Positions 1 to 10,400 of a stretch of 23,570 nt of DNA are shown piece after piece. Position 1 is the first letter of the stretch. Each line of letters starts with the position of its first letter. The DNA comes from Termitomyces sp. T153 (lineage: Eukaryota; Basidiomycota; Agaricomycetes; Agaricales; Lyophyllaceae): assembly GCA_018296165.2 (NCBI GenBank), contig JACKQL020000257.1:1-23570 (forward strand), given 5' to 3'. The position numbers were made by a program, and so were the translations under genes. The notes under the pieces were generated by a model, which worked only from the letters and a program-made list of their open reading frames with translations, searched no databases and was not told the DNA's origin.

Positions 1-762
1 TCTTGCAGAGGACTGGCTGAGCAGGAGGTTCCCAGGTAGGCAGGACCAAAACATGTGCATTGGCAATTCCCTGACACTGCAGCAGCATGGAGAATGAAGT
101 CAAAGCAGGATTGTCATTCATCAAAAAGTGCTTTGTTAACTTTTCCAATATCCTCTTCTGCTTCTTCTTCAGCATCACCATCCCCCACCCCTCCTCCTTC
201 TGATAAGAACTGCATGGGCATCTGAGACAAGTACAAATATCAGTGGGTGCAGTTTGATTGTTGTTGGAATTGAAGGAGAGTCAATTCAATGTACCATTGC
301 TGTAGGTTTGGGGGTCTAGTGCTTGAGGTGGTACTGATTCAAGAATTGAAGGAGAGTCAATTCAGTGTACAATTGCTGTAGGTTTGGGGGTCTGGTGCTT
401 GAGGTGGTACTGATTCAAATTTGACAGAGTTGTCCATGATGATGGCAGGGTTATCTGGGGGTTCCTTTTGCATGAGAGGTTTGGGTTGGGCCAGTCATGC
501 TGTCCTAGTACCCCCTGCCTGTTTTGCAAGGCCAAGCCTGGAGGTGGGGGTCATCCAAGTTGTTCCAGAGAGTCAAAGGGTGCTGCAGGAGGAAGTGACC
601 CTGGAAGTGTTTGTGGAGGCACTGGAGTGGGCATGGGGGGCCCCCAATGAATGCTGGAATAGTGCCAGACAGTAGACTCAGGAGTGAACTAACAACAGAG
701 TGGATGGATATGTGCTGAGAATCAGATATTGGACATCAAACTTCTATTTTGAAATAGTACTG
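1..762. other. Unrecognised sequence left of the solo LTR
   Basis: No gene could be supported in either strand. The minus strand encodes a proline-rich, stop-interrupted reading (PTPVPPQTLPG near 600) and, near 150-230, an acidic run (GDAEEEAEEDIGK) that ends in a stop. Such acidic or proline-rich tails occur at the ends of gypsy polyproteins and in gag proteins, and a minus-strand gypsy integrase scrap lies at 1550-1838, so this could be the far end of the same relic. That link is inference only. An 84-codon plus-strand frame (421-675) shows no family motif. CpG is absent by eye, as in the rest of the old nest. Confidence 0.5.
267..418. repeat. 76-bp tandem direct duplication (two copies)
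   Basis: Bases 267-342 and 343-418 are two head-to-tail copies of a 76-bp unit starting GAATTGAAGGAGAG and ending GGTACTGATTCAA. I count three differences between them. The period is not a multiple of three and no coding frame is kept, so it looks like a local duplication in non-coding or decayed sequence. Confidence 0.93.
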
Positions 763-1203
763 TGTCAGGGGATGTCCCATATGGTTCCCCTTCTCCTTCT
801 CCAGTTCTTGTCAGATTTCCCCCACTATAGTTTTCCTTCATTCTCCTTCCTTTTCCCTATCTATTGGTCCTAGTTTCAGCCCTCAGGCTGCACCAGTTCT
901 CTGTCAATAATTCAGACAAGAGTGGCCCCTTTGACACTACCACCAGCTTATGTAACTGCTGACAAATTGCTGACACATCACTTTTGTCTTTTTTTTCTGC
1001 CATACTGTACAGTTGTTTCTCATGCTTCTGAAGCCTCTGAAGCATCACACCTGGCCTAGGGAATCCTCAGACTTGTTATCTTTGGATTTCCCTCTGCCAG
1101 GTGAGTAGTTATCTCAGTAGACAATGTACAGTACTGGTTAGACTTTGGATTTCCCTTTTCCAGTTGTGTGATTGAGCCACAGCTTCCAGAGGTCACCCTT
1201 ACA
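763..1203 (+). mobile_element. Solo LTR of the gypsy B family, TSD TACTG
   Basis: This 441-bp block starts TGTCAGGGGATGTCCC and ends GGTCACCCTTACA. It is homologous over its full length to the two LTRs of element B (15490-15930 and 21151-21589) and in the same orientation. It is flanked by perfect 5-bp duplications TACTG (758-762 and 1204-1208), the usual size for Ty3/gypsy integration. No internal domain is attached. The simple reading is a complete insertion later reduced by LTR-LTR recombination. It contains no CpG by eye, so it is old or heavily mutated. Confidence 0.95.
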
Positions 1204-1549
1204 TACTGTGTCAAAATAATCCAGCATCATGTATAGCAATTTTTACTGAATCACAAAGGGAAAAGGATCATGAGATAATCTGAGGGTGATGGGCAGGAAA
1301 TAGTGTGGACTCCTGCTGATGGTGGCTTCAGTTCTTATTCTGTCAAAGAGATTTCATAGAAACAAGTAGGGAAAGTGAGATACAAGATTTTACCAAAATG
1401 GGCCTATCAGAGATACAAGGTTTGAGAAAATGAGTGAGAGCAGAAGCATAACAAGCTTTATAAATTTTCATATAAGTGAGCTAGGGAGGGCAAATGAGAA
1501 AACAGAGAAGACAAGCTATGATTCTGCAGAAAACAAAAAGTGACCACAG
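1204..1549. other. Unrecognised spacer after the solo LTR
   Basis: About 350 AT-rich bases with no supported frame in either strand. On the minus strand it lies directly downstream of the gypsy integrase scrap (1550-1838), so it may be decayed sequence of that element. I see no domain, RNA gene or LTR border in it apart from the 3' TSD copy at 1204-1208. Confidence 0.5.
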
Positions 1550-1838
1550 AAGGTGAGCAAGTTCTGCATGCAATTTGACTTGTTTGAGCCATGTAGTTTT
1601 TAAAGAATGTAAGTGCTGCCATGGTTGCAAGAGATTACCACTAAAGGGCCTAAGTATTGAGGCTTCATCTTCTTGTTATGCATCACTTTAATCCTAGTGT
1701 TCCTCATCAATACCAGATTGCCAGCTTGGAAGTTGTAATTGTGAATTGTAGTGGCATGTTCTGCTTCCAAGCAGATAGTGGCTAAGTGGCAAGCACTAAG
1801 AACATTCTCAACATCTGACTCAACAACTCTCTAACAGG
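1550..1838 (-). pseudogene. Ty3/gypsy integrase C-terminal fragment (third gypsy lineage)
   Basis: The minus strand reads from about 1838 down as HATTIHNYNFQAGNLVLMRN, then KKMKPQYLGPLVVI and STYIL, a stop, and KLHGSNKS. This is the C-terminal DNA-binding (GPY/F-type) part of Ty3/gypsy integrases: a basic DYDF..G.LVLVRNT segment, a K..P.Y.GP strand, then Y.L.ELDGS. There is no DDE core, protease or RT on this strand nearby. The fragment abuts the plus-strand element A at about 1839 in opposite orientation, so the junction is an insertion or rearrangement border. The motif combination differs from the integrase ends of elements A and B, so this is probably a separate lineage. Confidence 0.75.
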
Positions 1839-1880
1839 CTTGACTCCTTGTCACCCAGCTTCCAGAGTCAACCCTGATTG

Positions 1881-2060
1881 TGCCCAGACTCCCCTGGTTG
1901 CAGGACATCAACCCTGACATTGAATGGAAAAACCTCACCATGCAATTCATCAGCCCCAAGGCAATGATCATACTTGGACTCCCCTGGTTGCAAGACATCC
2001 ACTCCAACATTGACTGAAAGGACCTCATCATGCAGTTCCCAGGCTCCAAAGCAAGTGTAG
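1881..2060 (+). repeat. In-frame 90-bp tandem duplication of the protease C-terminal motif
   Basis: Bases 1881-1970 and 1971-2060 are diverged tandem copies with a period of 90 bp, or 30 codons. The first encodes PRLPWLQDINPDIEWKNL, the second LGLPWLQDIHSNID, a stop, then KDL. The (I)LGLPWL...NP.IDW motif ends the aspartic protease of Ty3/gypsy elements and normally occurs once. In the second copy the conserved Trp codon TGG has become TGA. The active-site DSG is not present upstream, where the element is truncated. Confidence 0.85.
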
Positions 2061-2511
2061 CAGTTGCCATCCCTCTCCACATCCAGCCTCCTTGACCTCT
2101 AATGCCCCCAACCTTGACTCCAGCAACTTCAAAGACTCTCTTGACACTCAAGGATGACCAAGAAAGGGAGGAAAGCACACCTCCACCCCAGTCTCCCTTG
2201 AACAAACCCTGACAGCTTCCCCCCCAATATCCACAGGAATCAATACAAAGGTCTGCAGTATCCCAACCAACAATGCCAAATGACTCCAGACACCCCCACT
2301 ACCATTCCAACAACCACCCCCATCAATCTGGAAGCCCTCAACATCAAAATCATCAGTGCCATCCCCTTTTCACACATCTTACAAGATGACACCCCTGCCT
2401 ACCAACTCAAAATCACACTATCCTTACTGGAGAAACACCTATGCACAAGAACTGCCCTGCCAGAGCAAATAACAGAGAAGAGCAAATCCTATATGAAGTA
2501 GTTCTCCTGGA

Positions 2512-3915
2512 GTACCATGAATTTACTGATATATTCTCCAAAGGAAGTGCAAAAGAACTCTCCCCTCATTGATCTTACTATTATAAAATTGATCTTGAAG
2601 AAGGCAGCTCCCTCCCCCTTCAGCAAGATCTATAATATGTCTGAAATCAAAGTACAGGCTCTGAAGGACTATCTCAACAATATGCTTGGCAAACGCTTCA
2701 TATTTCCCTTGATCTCTACTACCAGATCTCTGGTCCTGTTTGCCAAGAAGAAGGATCAATCTCTCCAACTCTGCATCAACTATCGGAAACTTAACAAAGT
2801 CACCAAAAAGAACTGGTATTCTCTCCCTTTGATTGGAGACCTTGTTGACTGCCCTCTGCAGTGCCAAGATGTACACCAAAATAGACCTCTGCTCTAGCTA
2901 CAACAATGTCTGGATTGCTCTGGGGCAAGAATGGAAGACTGCCTTCTGCACCTGCTACAGCCTCTTCAAGTATCTAATGATGCCTTTTGGAATGACCAAC
3001 TCCCCTGCCACCTTCTAGTACTCATGAACAGCATCTTCCACAACATGAACAACATTTTCATTATTGTGTATCTGGACAGCATCCTGATCTACTCAAACTC
3101 ACTGGAGGAACATCCAGAGCACATCCACTGCATCTTAGAGTGACTCCAGGAGTACCACCTTCATGCCAAACCCAAAAAGTGCTCCTTCCACACCATGGAT
3201 GTTGAATACCTCAGAGTTATTGTCACCCTGGATGTTGTATGCATGGACCCAGCCAAGGTCAAGGCCATTCTCAACTAGCCTCCACCTCAGAACATCAAGG
3301 AGGTACAGTCTTTCCTGTGATTTGCTAACTTCTATTGCCAGTTCATTGACAACTACTTCAGGATCACCAAACCCCTCAATCAACTCACTTGGAAGGACAC
3401 CCCTGGGACTGGGATAGCAAGTGCCAAAAGGTTTTTACCCTCCTCAAAAAGGCCTTCACCTCTATTCTGATCCTCTGCTATTTTGACCCCTCCCTGCTGA
3501 TAGTACTTGAATGCAACACCTCTGATTATGCCATTGTCAGCACCCTCTCCCAAATAGACTCCAGCAGCAAGGATCTCTGCCCTGTTGCCTTTTACACCCA
3601 TTCAATGATCTCTGCAGAGCTCAACTACAACATCTACAACAAAGAACTCCTCACCATTGTCAAAGCCTTCCAACAGTAGAGAGCTTGCTTTGAGGGAGCT
3701 CCACACTGCATCCAAGTTTACTTCAACCACAACAACCTTCAATACTTCACCACCACCAAACAGCTCAGCTGCCAACAAGCTTGCTGGTCTAAAATGCCCT
3801 CCAAATATGACTTCACCATCCACTACTGCTCTGGTCAACTTGGCACAAAACCCAACACCCTAACCTGGAGTCTCAACATGTATCTGAAGAAGTCATTTGA
3901 GGCTGAGCAGAATAC
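2512..3915 (+). pseudogene. Element A reverse transcriptase-RNase H
   Basis: The reading starts [19 protein letters not shown] at about 2513 and passes through [37 protein letters not shown] (motif A, with the first catalytic Asp), [12 protein letters not shown] and VYLDSILIYSNS. The RT box is YLDS instead of YLDD: the second catalytic Asp is AGC (3078-3080). RNase H follows with LECNTSDYAI (the usual first Asp is Asn), ELNYNIYNKELLTIVKAF and NHNNLQYFTTTKQLS. At least three frames are used. In-frame stops at 3016-3018 and 3677-3679 break it; the second sits where the family has Trp (TGG to TAG). Upstream, 2081-2510 is a frameshifted protease-RT linker without clear motifs. The protein is dead. 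Confidence 0.88.
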
Positions 3916-3928
3916 ATTCAACCATTGA

Positions 3929-4706
3929 GTGGTAATCCCTCATGAGCATTTGCATCCTGTGCTGATTATGAATAAAAGAAGAAATCCTCTGCCAAATCCA
4001 AAACACACCTCCAGACCCCTTCTTCACCCAGCACCAATAAGGGCTACAACCCTGAGCTCACACTGTCCCTTGAAGATATCCCTTCCCACATCACCCACAA
4101 AATTGCTGAAGATCTCTGGTTCCTCCACTAGTTCCTCCATAGCAAAATCAACACTGCCAATCAAGCCTATTCTAAGCATGCTAATGTCCAATGCAACCCC
4201 ACTCCTGGGTGGTCTCCTAGAACTCTGGTTGGGCTTGATTGATGCAACCTCAAGACCCAGAGGCTCTCCATCAAGCTTGATCACAAACAACTTGGCCTTC
4301 AAGATCCTCTGGAAGGTCTCCTCCCATGCCTACAAGTTTAAACTGCCTCCAGGCCTGAAAGGTCTTCACCCAGTTTTCCATGTCTGCCTTCTCAAGAAAT
4401 CTACTCCAGACCACTTTCTCAGACAATGCCCCAGCTGACTGCCACCTGTCAAAGTTGAGGACAAGTATCACTACAAAGTCAACCACATCTGTGACTCCTG
4501 CCTTGTCCACAGCTGACCCACTATCTGGTCCATTGGAAAGGCTACAGACCTGAAGACAAGACTTGGGAACTGCACAAAAACCTCTCCAGAGCCCCTGCCA
4601 AACTCTGGGACTTCCATTGACAACACCCCACCAAGCCCCAGGACCCCTGGAACTAGTTGACACAGATAGCACTAGTGGGCATAACCCCCACCTCTGGATT
4701 GATTAG
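3929..4706 (+). pseudogene. Element A integrase C-terminus and chromodomain
   Basis: After the RNase H tail and a linker (PPDPFFTQ, then LTLSLEDIPSHITHKIAEDL), the reading jumps straight into the integrase C-terminus: AYSKHANVQ, SIKLDHKQLG, then FKILWKVSSHAYKFKLPPGL and HPVFHVCLLKKS. A chromodomain follows, running to about 4640 ([19 protein letters not shown] and onward). The last frame reads LVDTDSTSGHNPHLWID and stops at 4704-4706. The zinc-binding and DDE parts of integrase, normally about 1 kb, are absent between about 4010 and 4060, so an internal deletion is inferred. Chromodomains bind histone marks and steer integration to heterochromatin in related elements. Confidence 0.82.
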
Positions 4707-5534
4707 AGATTCAACTGCCACAAGTAACCTCCTGCATGTTTTACTTTCTCATCCCCTCACTTAATCTGAAACTCAATTATTCATACTAGAAGTCCAAGAA
4801 AAGGCAAAAAAATTATGAAACAACTATGAGTACAAAATATTACAGGGAGTAGACATGCTAGTAATCTAAGACAGGCAAGAAAGACAAACTCCAGACCACC
4901 TCACTCCCCCTCTTCTTTGGAATCTCTCCCTCCATCTCTACCACCACCAACTCCACCTTTATCTGCACTATCACCAACTCCCAGACCTCTATGAGCCCAG
5001 GCAGTGCCTCCTCCACAACTGCCCTGGCCACTTCTGTAACCCCTGGACCTCCAATGCCCATTCTGTGGCTGCCCACATGGCAGCAGCCTGGTCCCTCTGT
5101 GCCATATCCTTGTCCTGCCATGTGGCATCCCTATCCCTCTGCACAACATCCTGGTCCTCCCCTACCCTCTAGACCTGCTCCTCCCATGTTGCCAGCATCC
5201 TCATTAGACCTTCCACTCAACAATGCAGGAATTGCTCTGTAGTTAGAGGCATCAACCCAAGGTTGCCTACCATCCCTCCCAACAGAGCCCTGGAGCCAGA
5301 GGAATAGATGTGGGGCCCAGCAGAGCCTGCTATTGATGCCTCATCCTCAGGGCTCCTTGCTGGGCCTGGCCTCCAGAAGTGGGGATGCCCCCTACTTCCC
5401 TTTGTCCTGCATAACTGGTGCATCTTCCCTGTGACCTCTCTGCAGCAGACCCACCTTCTCCATCAACCTCCCACTGGTCTCCAGCACCCTCACCTTTTGC
5501 CCCTCTCCTAACTGTCCTCACCTAGTCATCCTCC
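4707..5534. other. Unrecognised C-rich region between element A and the copia LTR
   Basis: About 830 bp without a supported gene. Bases 4900-5510 are strongly C-rich and pyrimidine-rich on the plus strand and give long open plus-strand readings full of Pro and Ser (for example PGPPMPILWLPTWQQPGP at about 5045). This follows from composition, since C-rich sequence rarely makes stops, and I see no family motif. Short imperfect repeats around CCTGGTCC and CCATGTGGCA occur at 5080-5190. No polypurine tract or LTR end for element A could be placed here. Confidence 0.5.
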
Positions 5535-5704
5535 TGTAAATAGATCCAAAAAGTAATCCTTAGTGTTTAGACACAAAGGTGTGAAAACAACTGATATTAA
5601 CTTGTAAATAGATATGAAAAGTAATCTATATAATTGAATAAGTAATTAGTTGTGTGGCAGTATAAGTAAGTGTGCTCACCCTTAGTGTTCAAACACAAAG
5701 GTGT
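5535..5704. repeat. Partial duplication at the distal end of the copia LTR
   Basis: Plus-strand 5535-5582 starts TGTAAATAGATCCAAAAAG and ends ACACAAAGGTGT. Bases 5603-5704 start TGTAAATAGATATGAAAAG and end ACACAAAGGTGT, with about 54 extra bases in the middle. One copy therefore looks like an internally deleted version of the other. Confidence 0.8.
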
Positions 5705-5882
5705 TACAATGGCTAAGGGTGGCTTTTGATGATACAAGGCTTTGTACTTTTGTGAGATAAGATTTGATGGAGATAAAACAAATAATTGAAAAATGCAAAA
5801 TATACCAAAGGTGGCAAACATAGACAAATCAGGCAATTTGATCAATGTCTTGCAGTGCATGCAGCACAGTCATGTCTCAACA
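5535..5882 (-). mobile_element. Ty1/copia 3' LTR
   Basis: On the minus strand the LTR begins TGTTGAGACATGACTG at 5882, directly after a purine tract (5883-5890) and about 20 bp past the pol stop, as expected for a copia 3' LTR. The distal end is uncertain: it may end ...CTATTTACA at 5535 (348 bp) or ...GTTTTCACA at 5580 (303 bp). The uncertainty comes from a partial duplication in its terminal part (5535-5582 resembles 5603-5704). The matching 5' LTR is outside the window, so neither border nor TSD can be confirmed. Confidence 0.75.
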
Positions 5883-5890
5883 CTCCCCCT
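5883..5890 (-). promoter_or_regulatory. Copia polypurine tract (plus-strand primer site)
   Basis: On the minus strand AGGGGGAG lies directly before the LTR start TGTTGAGACA. A purine run at this position is the RNase H-resistant primer for second-strand DNA synthesis in LTR elements. It also fixes the orientation and the LTR border. Confidence 0.8.
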
Positions 5891-5904
5891 GACTAGCTGG
5901 ATGC

Positions 5905-7335
5905 CTAAGAGCATAGTCCTAGTAACCCAACCAAGTATTCATGAATTGCACATGGAAGGAGTTTGGTAAAAAAGATCTGCAATGTTTTTGGTGGTAGGAA
6001 TGTGGGTGATCTGAATGTCTCTGTTGTGTACTTGTTCTCAAACATAGTGATGCTTGATATCAATGTGTTTTGCATAAGAGTGTCCTTTAGTTGACTTAGC
6101 AAGTGCTATCAATGACTGGTTGTTGGCAAAAAGTTGGAAAGGGAGTGATTGGGGAAGGTAAATCTTGACTAACAAGTTATGCATCCATAAGGCCTGTTGT
6201 GTTGCCTTAGTCATAGCAATGTATTTGGCTTTGGTAGTGCTTAGAGTTACAGTGGTCTGATGCTTGGAGCTCCACAAAACAGCACTGCCTGCCATTTTGA
6301 ACACATATCCATTAGTTGGCTGTCTTGTGTCCAAGTCTCCCCTGAAATCTGCATCCATATAGCCCACCAGTTTGATTGTCCCCTCCAGGTCCTGCATGTA
6401 TGTAACCTTGTAATTCAGGGTGCCCTTGACATATTCTAGGACATGTTGGAGTGCATTCCAGTGAGTGGGTCCCAGATTCAACTGAAAGCAAGCTAGTAGG
6501 CTGACAGCAAAGGATAAGTCTGGGCATGTAGCTAATTGGGCCTACATAAGCAAACCTAGTAACTTCTTGTATGGTGGTTTTGAAAGATATAGATGCTGTG
6601 AGATGGATGCCAGGGAGAAGTAGTGTGGAATTAGGGTTGCAGTTTGCCATCCCAAAACATTCAAGTACCTGTTTCAGGTATGCCTGCTGAGATAACAATA
6701 TTGTGCTAGTGACAGGATTGCATTTGATGGTCATGCCAATGATGAAGAATGGGGTTCTAGGTCTTTTATGTCATAGATTGTCAATTGCTTGTGTTTGGCT
6801 GTGGTAGTACCCAGTTTTGTTGATGAAATGCCAAAGATGTCATTGTTGAAGGTATTTGAGATTATGTGGTCCTTGCTTGAGACCCTGGTATATACACATG
6901 TGTTGGAACACAAGGTATGGTAACCTAAGCTCTGGTAGGCTGAGTCCAAGGTCCAACACCAATCCCTTCTACCCTGCATGAGGCCATACAAGGTTTTCAG
7001 GAGTTCTATGACCTTTTCCTCCCCCCTGGAACCTCTGGTGGCACCTTGGTATGCTGTTGAGATTTGTGGATACAAAGTTGACTTGCCAAATTTCCCATCC
7101 CAACTATGCTGCAATTGCTGCTGACAATCTGAGTGATTCTAACCTCACAACTGCCACATATGTCTCCTCATAGTCCTCCCCCACAACCTGAGAATATCCC
7201 TTTGCCACTAGCCTCACCTTCCTCCTTTCCATGTTTCCTTCTATGTTGTATTTATTTGCATAAACTCATCTGCAGCCTATGATCTTCTTTCCCTTTGGTA
7301 CTTCCTCCTCTGGTATGAGTCAAAACATTCCCCTC
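5905..7335 (-). pseudogene. Copia reverse transcriptase-RNase H
   Basis: Read from about 7335 down: PKGKKIIGCR, stop, VYANKYN, then RRKVRLVAKGYSQVVGEDYE (the copia RT N-terminus), LKTLYGLMQGRRDW, FNNDIFGISSTKLG and YDIKDLEPH. RNase H follows: HWNALQHVLEYVKGTLNY, GYMDADFRGDLDTRQPTNGY, STTKAKYIAMTKATQQALWM, HIDIKHHYV and IADLFTKLLP. The stop at 5905 lies just before the polypurine tract. The RT box, usually YxDD in this family, reads FNND, so one catalytic Asp is lost. The reading uses several frames: 6731-7114, 6312-6734, 6038-6481 and 5905-6102 are successive pieces. The Trp codon in IGCRWVY is a stop. It is inactive. Confidence 0.9.
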
Positions 7336-7439
7336 TTGTTATTAGTGGGATGTAAAATAGTAGTGGAAGAATAAAATAAAGATGATGGATTGCTTGCTCT
7401 GGGTTCATGGTGGTGGTGTCCAGGGTGTCAAGGAGTCTG

Positions 7440-10400
7440 GGGCAAGCTTGAATCACTTCATGGCTTCAGCATATCTGAGGAGGTGGGTGATCACTTTGGG
7501 TGAGGAGAACAGGTGGGGGAGAGACTCAGCTTTGCATCTTAGGTGATGGAGCAGGTGTACATGGCACTCATACTGGTATTGCAGGCACTCCAGTATGTAG
7601 TGCCTGACAGACTCCATGATGAGGCCACAACGATGGGGGCAGACTGGTGTCTCAGCCCAACGGATTTGGAAAAGGTGCTGATTTAGAGGGAGGTGTCCCA
7701 TGCAGAACTGGGTGAGCAAGGCAGACTGATGTCAGTCCATTGAGCTGATGAGTTGCATGTAGCTTTGTGAGGGGAGGAACTTGTCCAGTTGCTAGATTTG
7801 CTGAAAGAGTGGTGATCTCTTCCAATGCCATTTCCATAGTACCTGTCATAGTACCTGTGACACAATGAGGTCAGCTTGGCAAGTAGCTGGGATGCTGTGG
7901 GGAAATGGTTTTCAGCAGAGGTAGGGGAGCAGTGAGCCTGGGGGACTGGTGGAGCTGAGTGCAGCTTCTTTGGCCAGTCCGTCAGTGCATTCATTCAGAT
8001 GAAGTTTATGTGTCCAGGAGACCAGTGGATCTGTAACCAGATGACTCCATGGAAGCTGGGCTTCCACCTGTTACCCATGCCATGCACAGAGTGCCTATTT
8101 GGCCCTGTGAGGAGTTGGTCCTGTTTTCTGTAGAAGTTCTCAGCAGCAGTGTGGACTATATCAGTAAGATAGTGAGCTGGGTGGGTGTGTTGATTGTTGA
8201 GGGACTAAATTGTTGCCTGGCTGTTGATGCACATGATTATGAGTCTTCAGAGTTGTCTGTTGATGTTAGCAAGAATGTGAAAGCCCAGCATCATACCAAC
8301 AGTCTCAACTTCATGGACTGTATGCTCAGAAGCTGGGCTGAGGTGCTACATAAGGGAGCTGATGCACCTATGCCTCTTTCAAAGCCAGAACCATCATAGT
8401 ATATTGCTGTGGTCACTTGGTCATGGATGATGGCCATGGCCTCAAGTGCCTCATCCTTTGACTTGACAATATAGATGGTGAAGGATGTGTGATAGTCAGA
8501 GCAATGCTGGTGAGCATGGATGGTCTTAATAGTTGCTGGGTTAATACCTGTGAAGTGAAAGAGGTTGTGAAAGGGGGGTGGGCATGGTGGCACCAGACAA
8601 ATTGCCCTGAGGCCCTGCAAGCAATTGCATGGACAGGATACATAACAGGCAGAGAGCCTATGCATACCACTGCCCTAGTGAGTATTCTGCAGAATAAAAG
8701 GTCAATGGGTAGGAGGTTAGCATGAACCTCCATCATATTGCCTGCCATGGTGCTCAGTGCACCAGTGATAATCTTAGTGGTGCAGCATTGGGTGGAGTTG
8801 AGCTTTCTAGTGATGGCTAATGAGCCTGTCTGACATTTGCCTCTTGGGCTGTCACTGACTCTGGAGTACCAAATGTTGGCAGCATAGGTGAATGCTGGCA
8901 CTGCCACTATGTTGTACAGCTGGCATATGTGGTGAGGAGGCATGCCACCTAACACCCTTGAGAGCCTGAACACTTGGTGTGTCCACCAAGCAGCATTTGC
9001 TGCTACCTTCTGGATGTGTGCAGACCACCTCAGTTTGGAGTCAAACATGACTCCGAGGTACTTGTAGGTTGCAACTGTATCAATGGCCTGGGCCATGACA
9101 GAGCCATCTAAGTTAGTGCAGCAGAGAGTGATATTGGGGGGGATAGAGTCTTAGTGAGAACAGGGAAAGTTCATGAGTGCCAATTTGGAAAGCTCAAAGA
9201 GTGAGTGATAAAGGAGGGACCATTTGGACATGCCACAAGCATGCTCCATGATATCCTTAATGATCTTGTGGGTCTCCATCAGAGACTTCATCACTGCTGA
9301 AAACATTGTATCATTAACAAAACCCAAAGCAAGCTCAGACTTGCTGCTTAGGTTAGCTGCACAAAAGAGGGGGCATTATAAAAAGCATAAAAGAGCATGG
9401 AAAGAGGGCAGCCCTGAGTAGTGCTGTTATTGATGAGGATCTAGTCTGGAAAGAACTTGTCAAAGTGTAGCTTTGTACAGCATCTAGTGAGCATATGCTC
9501 AGTGAGCCAGACATAGCAGGTGGGGATGCTACATTCCCTCATGTTGTGGATGAGGCAGTCTTTGACCATGTTGAGGAAGGCCTCTTGGACATCAAGAAAC
9601 AAGGCTGTTGTGACATTACTTGCATGCCATGCATCCTTGATCCTTGAGACCACCAGATGCATGGCATCAGTCATGTTGTGATCAGGTAGGAAAAGTCAGC
9701 TGCTACTAGGGTGGAGAACAATTTGCCCATGGTGTTGAGGAGTCTGATAGGTCTGTACACCTTGGCAATGTTATATGCAGGCTTGCTTGGTTTTTGGAGA
9801 ACCAGAGTGGTGGACTCTAGCCAACTTGCATGGTAGACCTCTAGTATGAAGCCTGCTGAGAAGATGAGGTGAAGATGGTCCAGGAGGGTTTCCACACACT
9901 GTTTGAGGACAATGTTGGGGATCCCATCAGGACCTGGGGCCTTGATTGGCAGAAGGTTGCCAATAGCCTCCAGAATATGGTCCCTTGAGAAACAGGGGGA
10001 GGCAGGTAATGGGCAGGAGTAAACAAAGGGAGGGATGGAAGAGAAAGTAGGAGGAGGTGAAAAGAATGACTCAGCTAGTGCCTCTGCCTTCACAGCATTG
10101 GTAGTGGCTAGGCCAGGATTCCCATTCACTGAAGTCTTCAGGTCTAGTACCCTGTTGCATGAGAAGTCTGTGGGGTCACAGACCACATATTTGTTAGCAG
10201 TATAAATCTGCCTGGCATCAATTATCTTGAGCCACTCTCTCTAATGATCCTCTTTTGCAGCTTGAATGGCCTCAGCCATTTCATGGGAAAGCTGGGCAGC
10301 CTCTGCCTTAGCAGTGTGGTCTGGGATGTCCTGGTTAAATGCTAGATTTTCAGCCCAATGCCTCTGGGCCTTGAGCCATTTGAGGTCACCATTCCACTAT

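Larger units (their letters stand above)
1839..4706 (+). mobile_element. Ty3/gypsy chromovirus relic (element A)
   Basis: A plus-strand gypsy pol remnant in the order protease C-terminus (about 1868-2080), linker, RT (about 2512-3330), RNase H (about 3390-3910), integrase C-terminus and chromodomain (about 4020-4706). Gag, the protease active site and the integrase zinc finger and DDE core are missing. No LTR of its own was found on either side. The frame shifts repeatedly and carries several stops. It lies outside the copia element, whose left LTR begins at about 5535. Confidence 0.88.

Noticed and set aside
421..675. 84-codon plus-strand ORF near the left edge
   Set aside because: No domain, and it lies in the decayed region; the opposite strand is proline-coding, which suppresses stops on this strand. 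No support for a gene.
4991..5242. Proline-rich ORF as a cell-wall or gag protein
   Set aside because: Composition alone keeps it open. There is no signal peptide or family motif, and both flanks are transposon ends.
8049..8399. 116-codon plus-strand ORF
   Set aside because: Antisense to the LINE RNase H, whose minus-strand motifs (YYDGSGFERGIG, HWSPGH) are clear.
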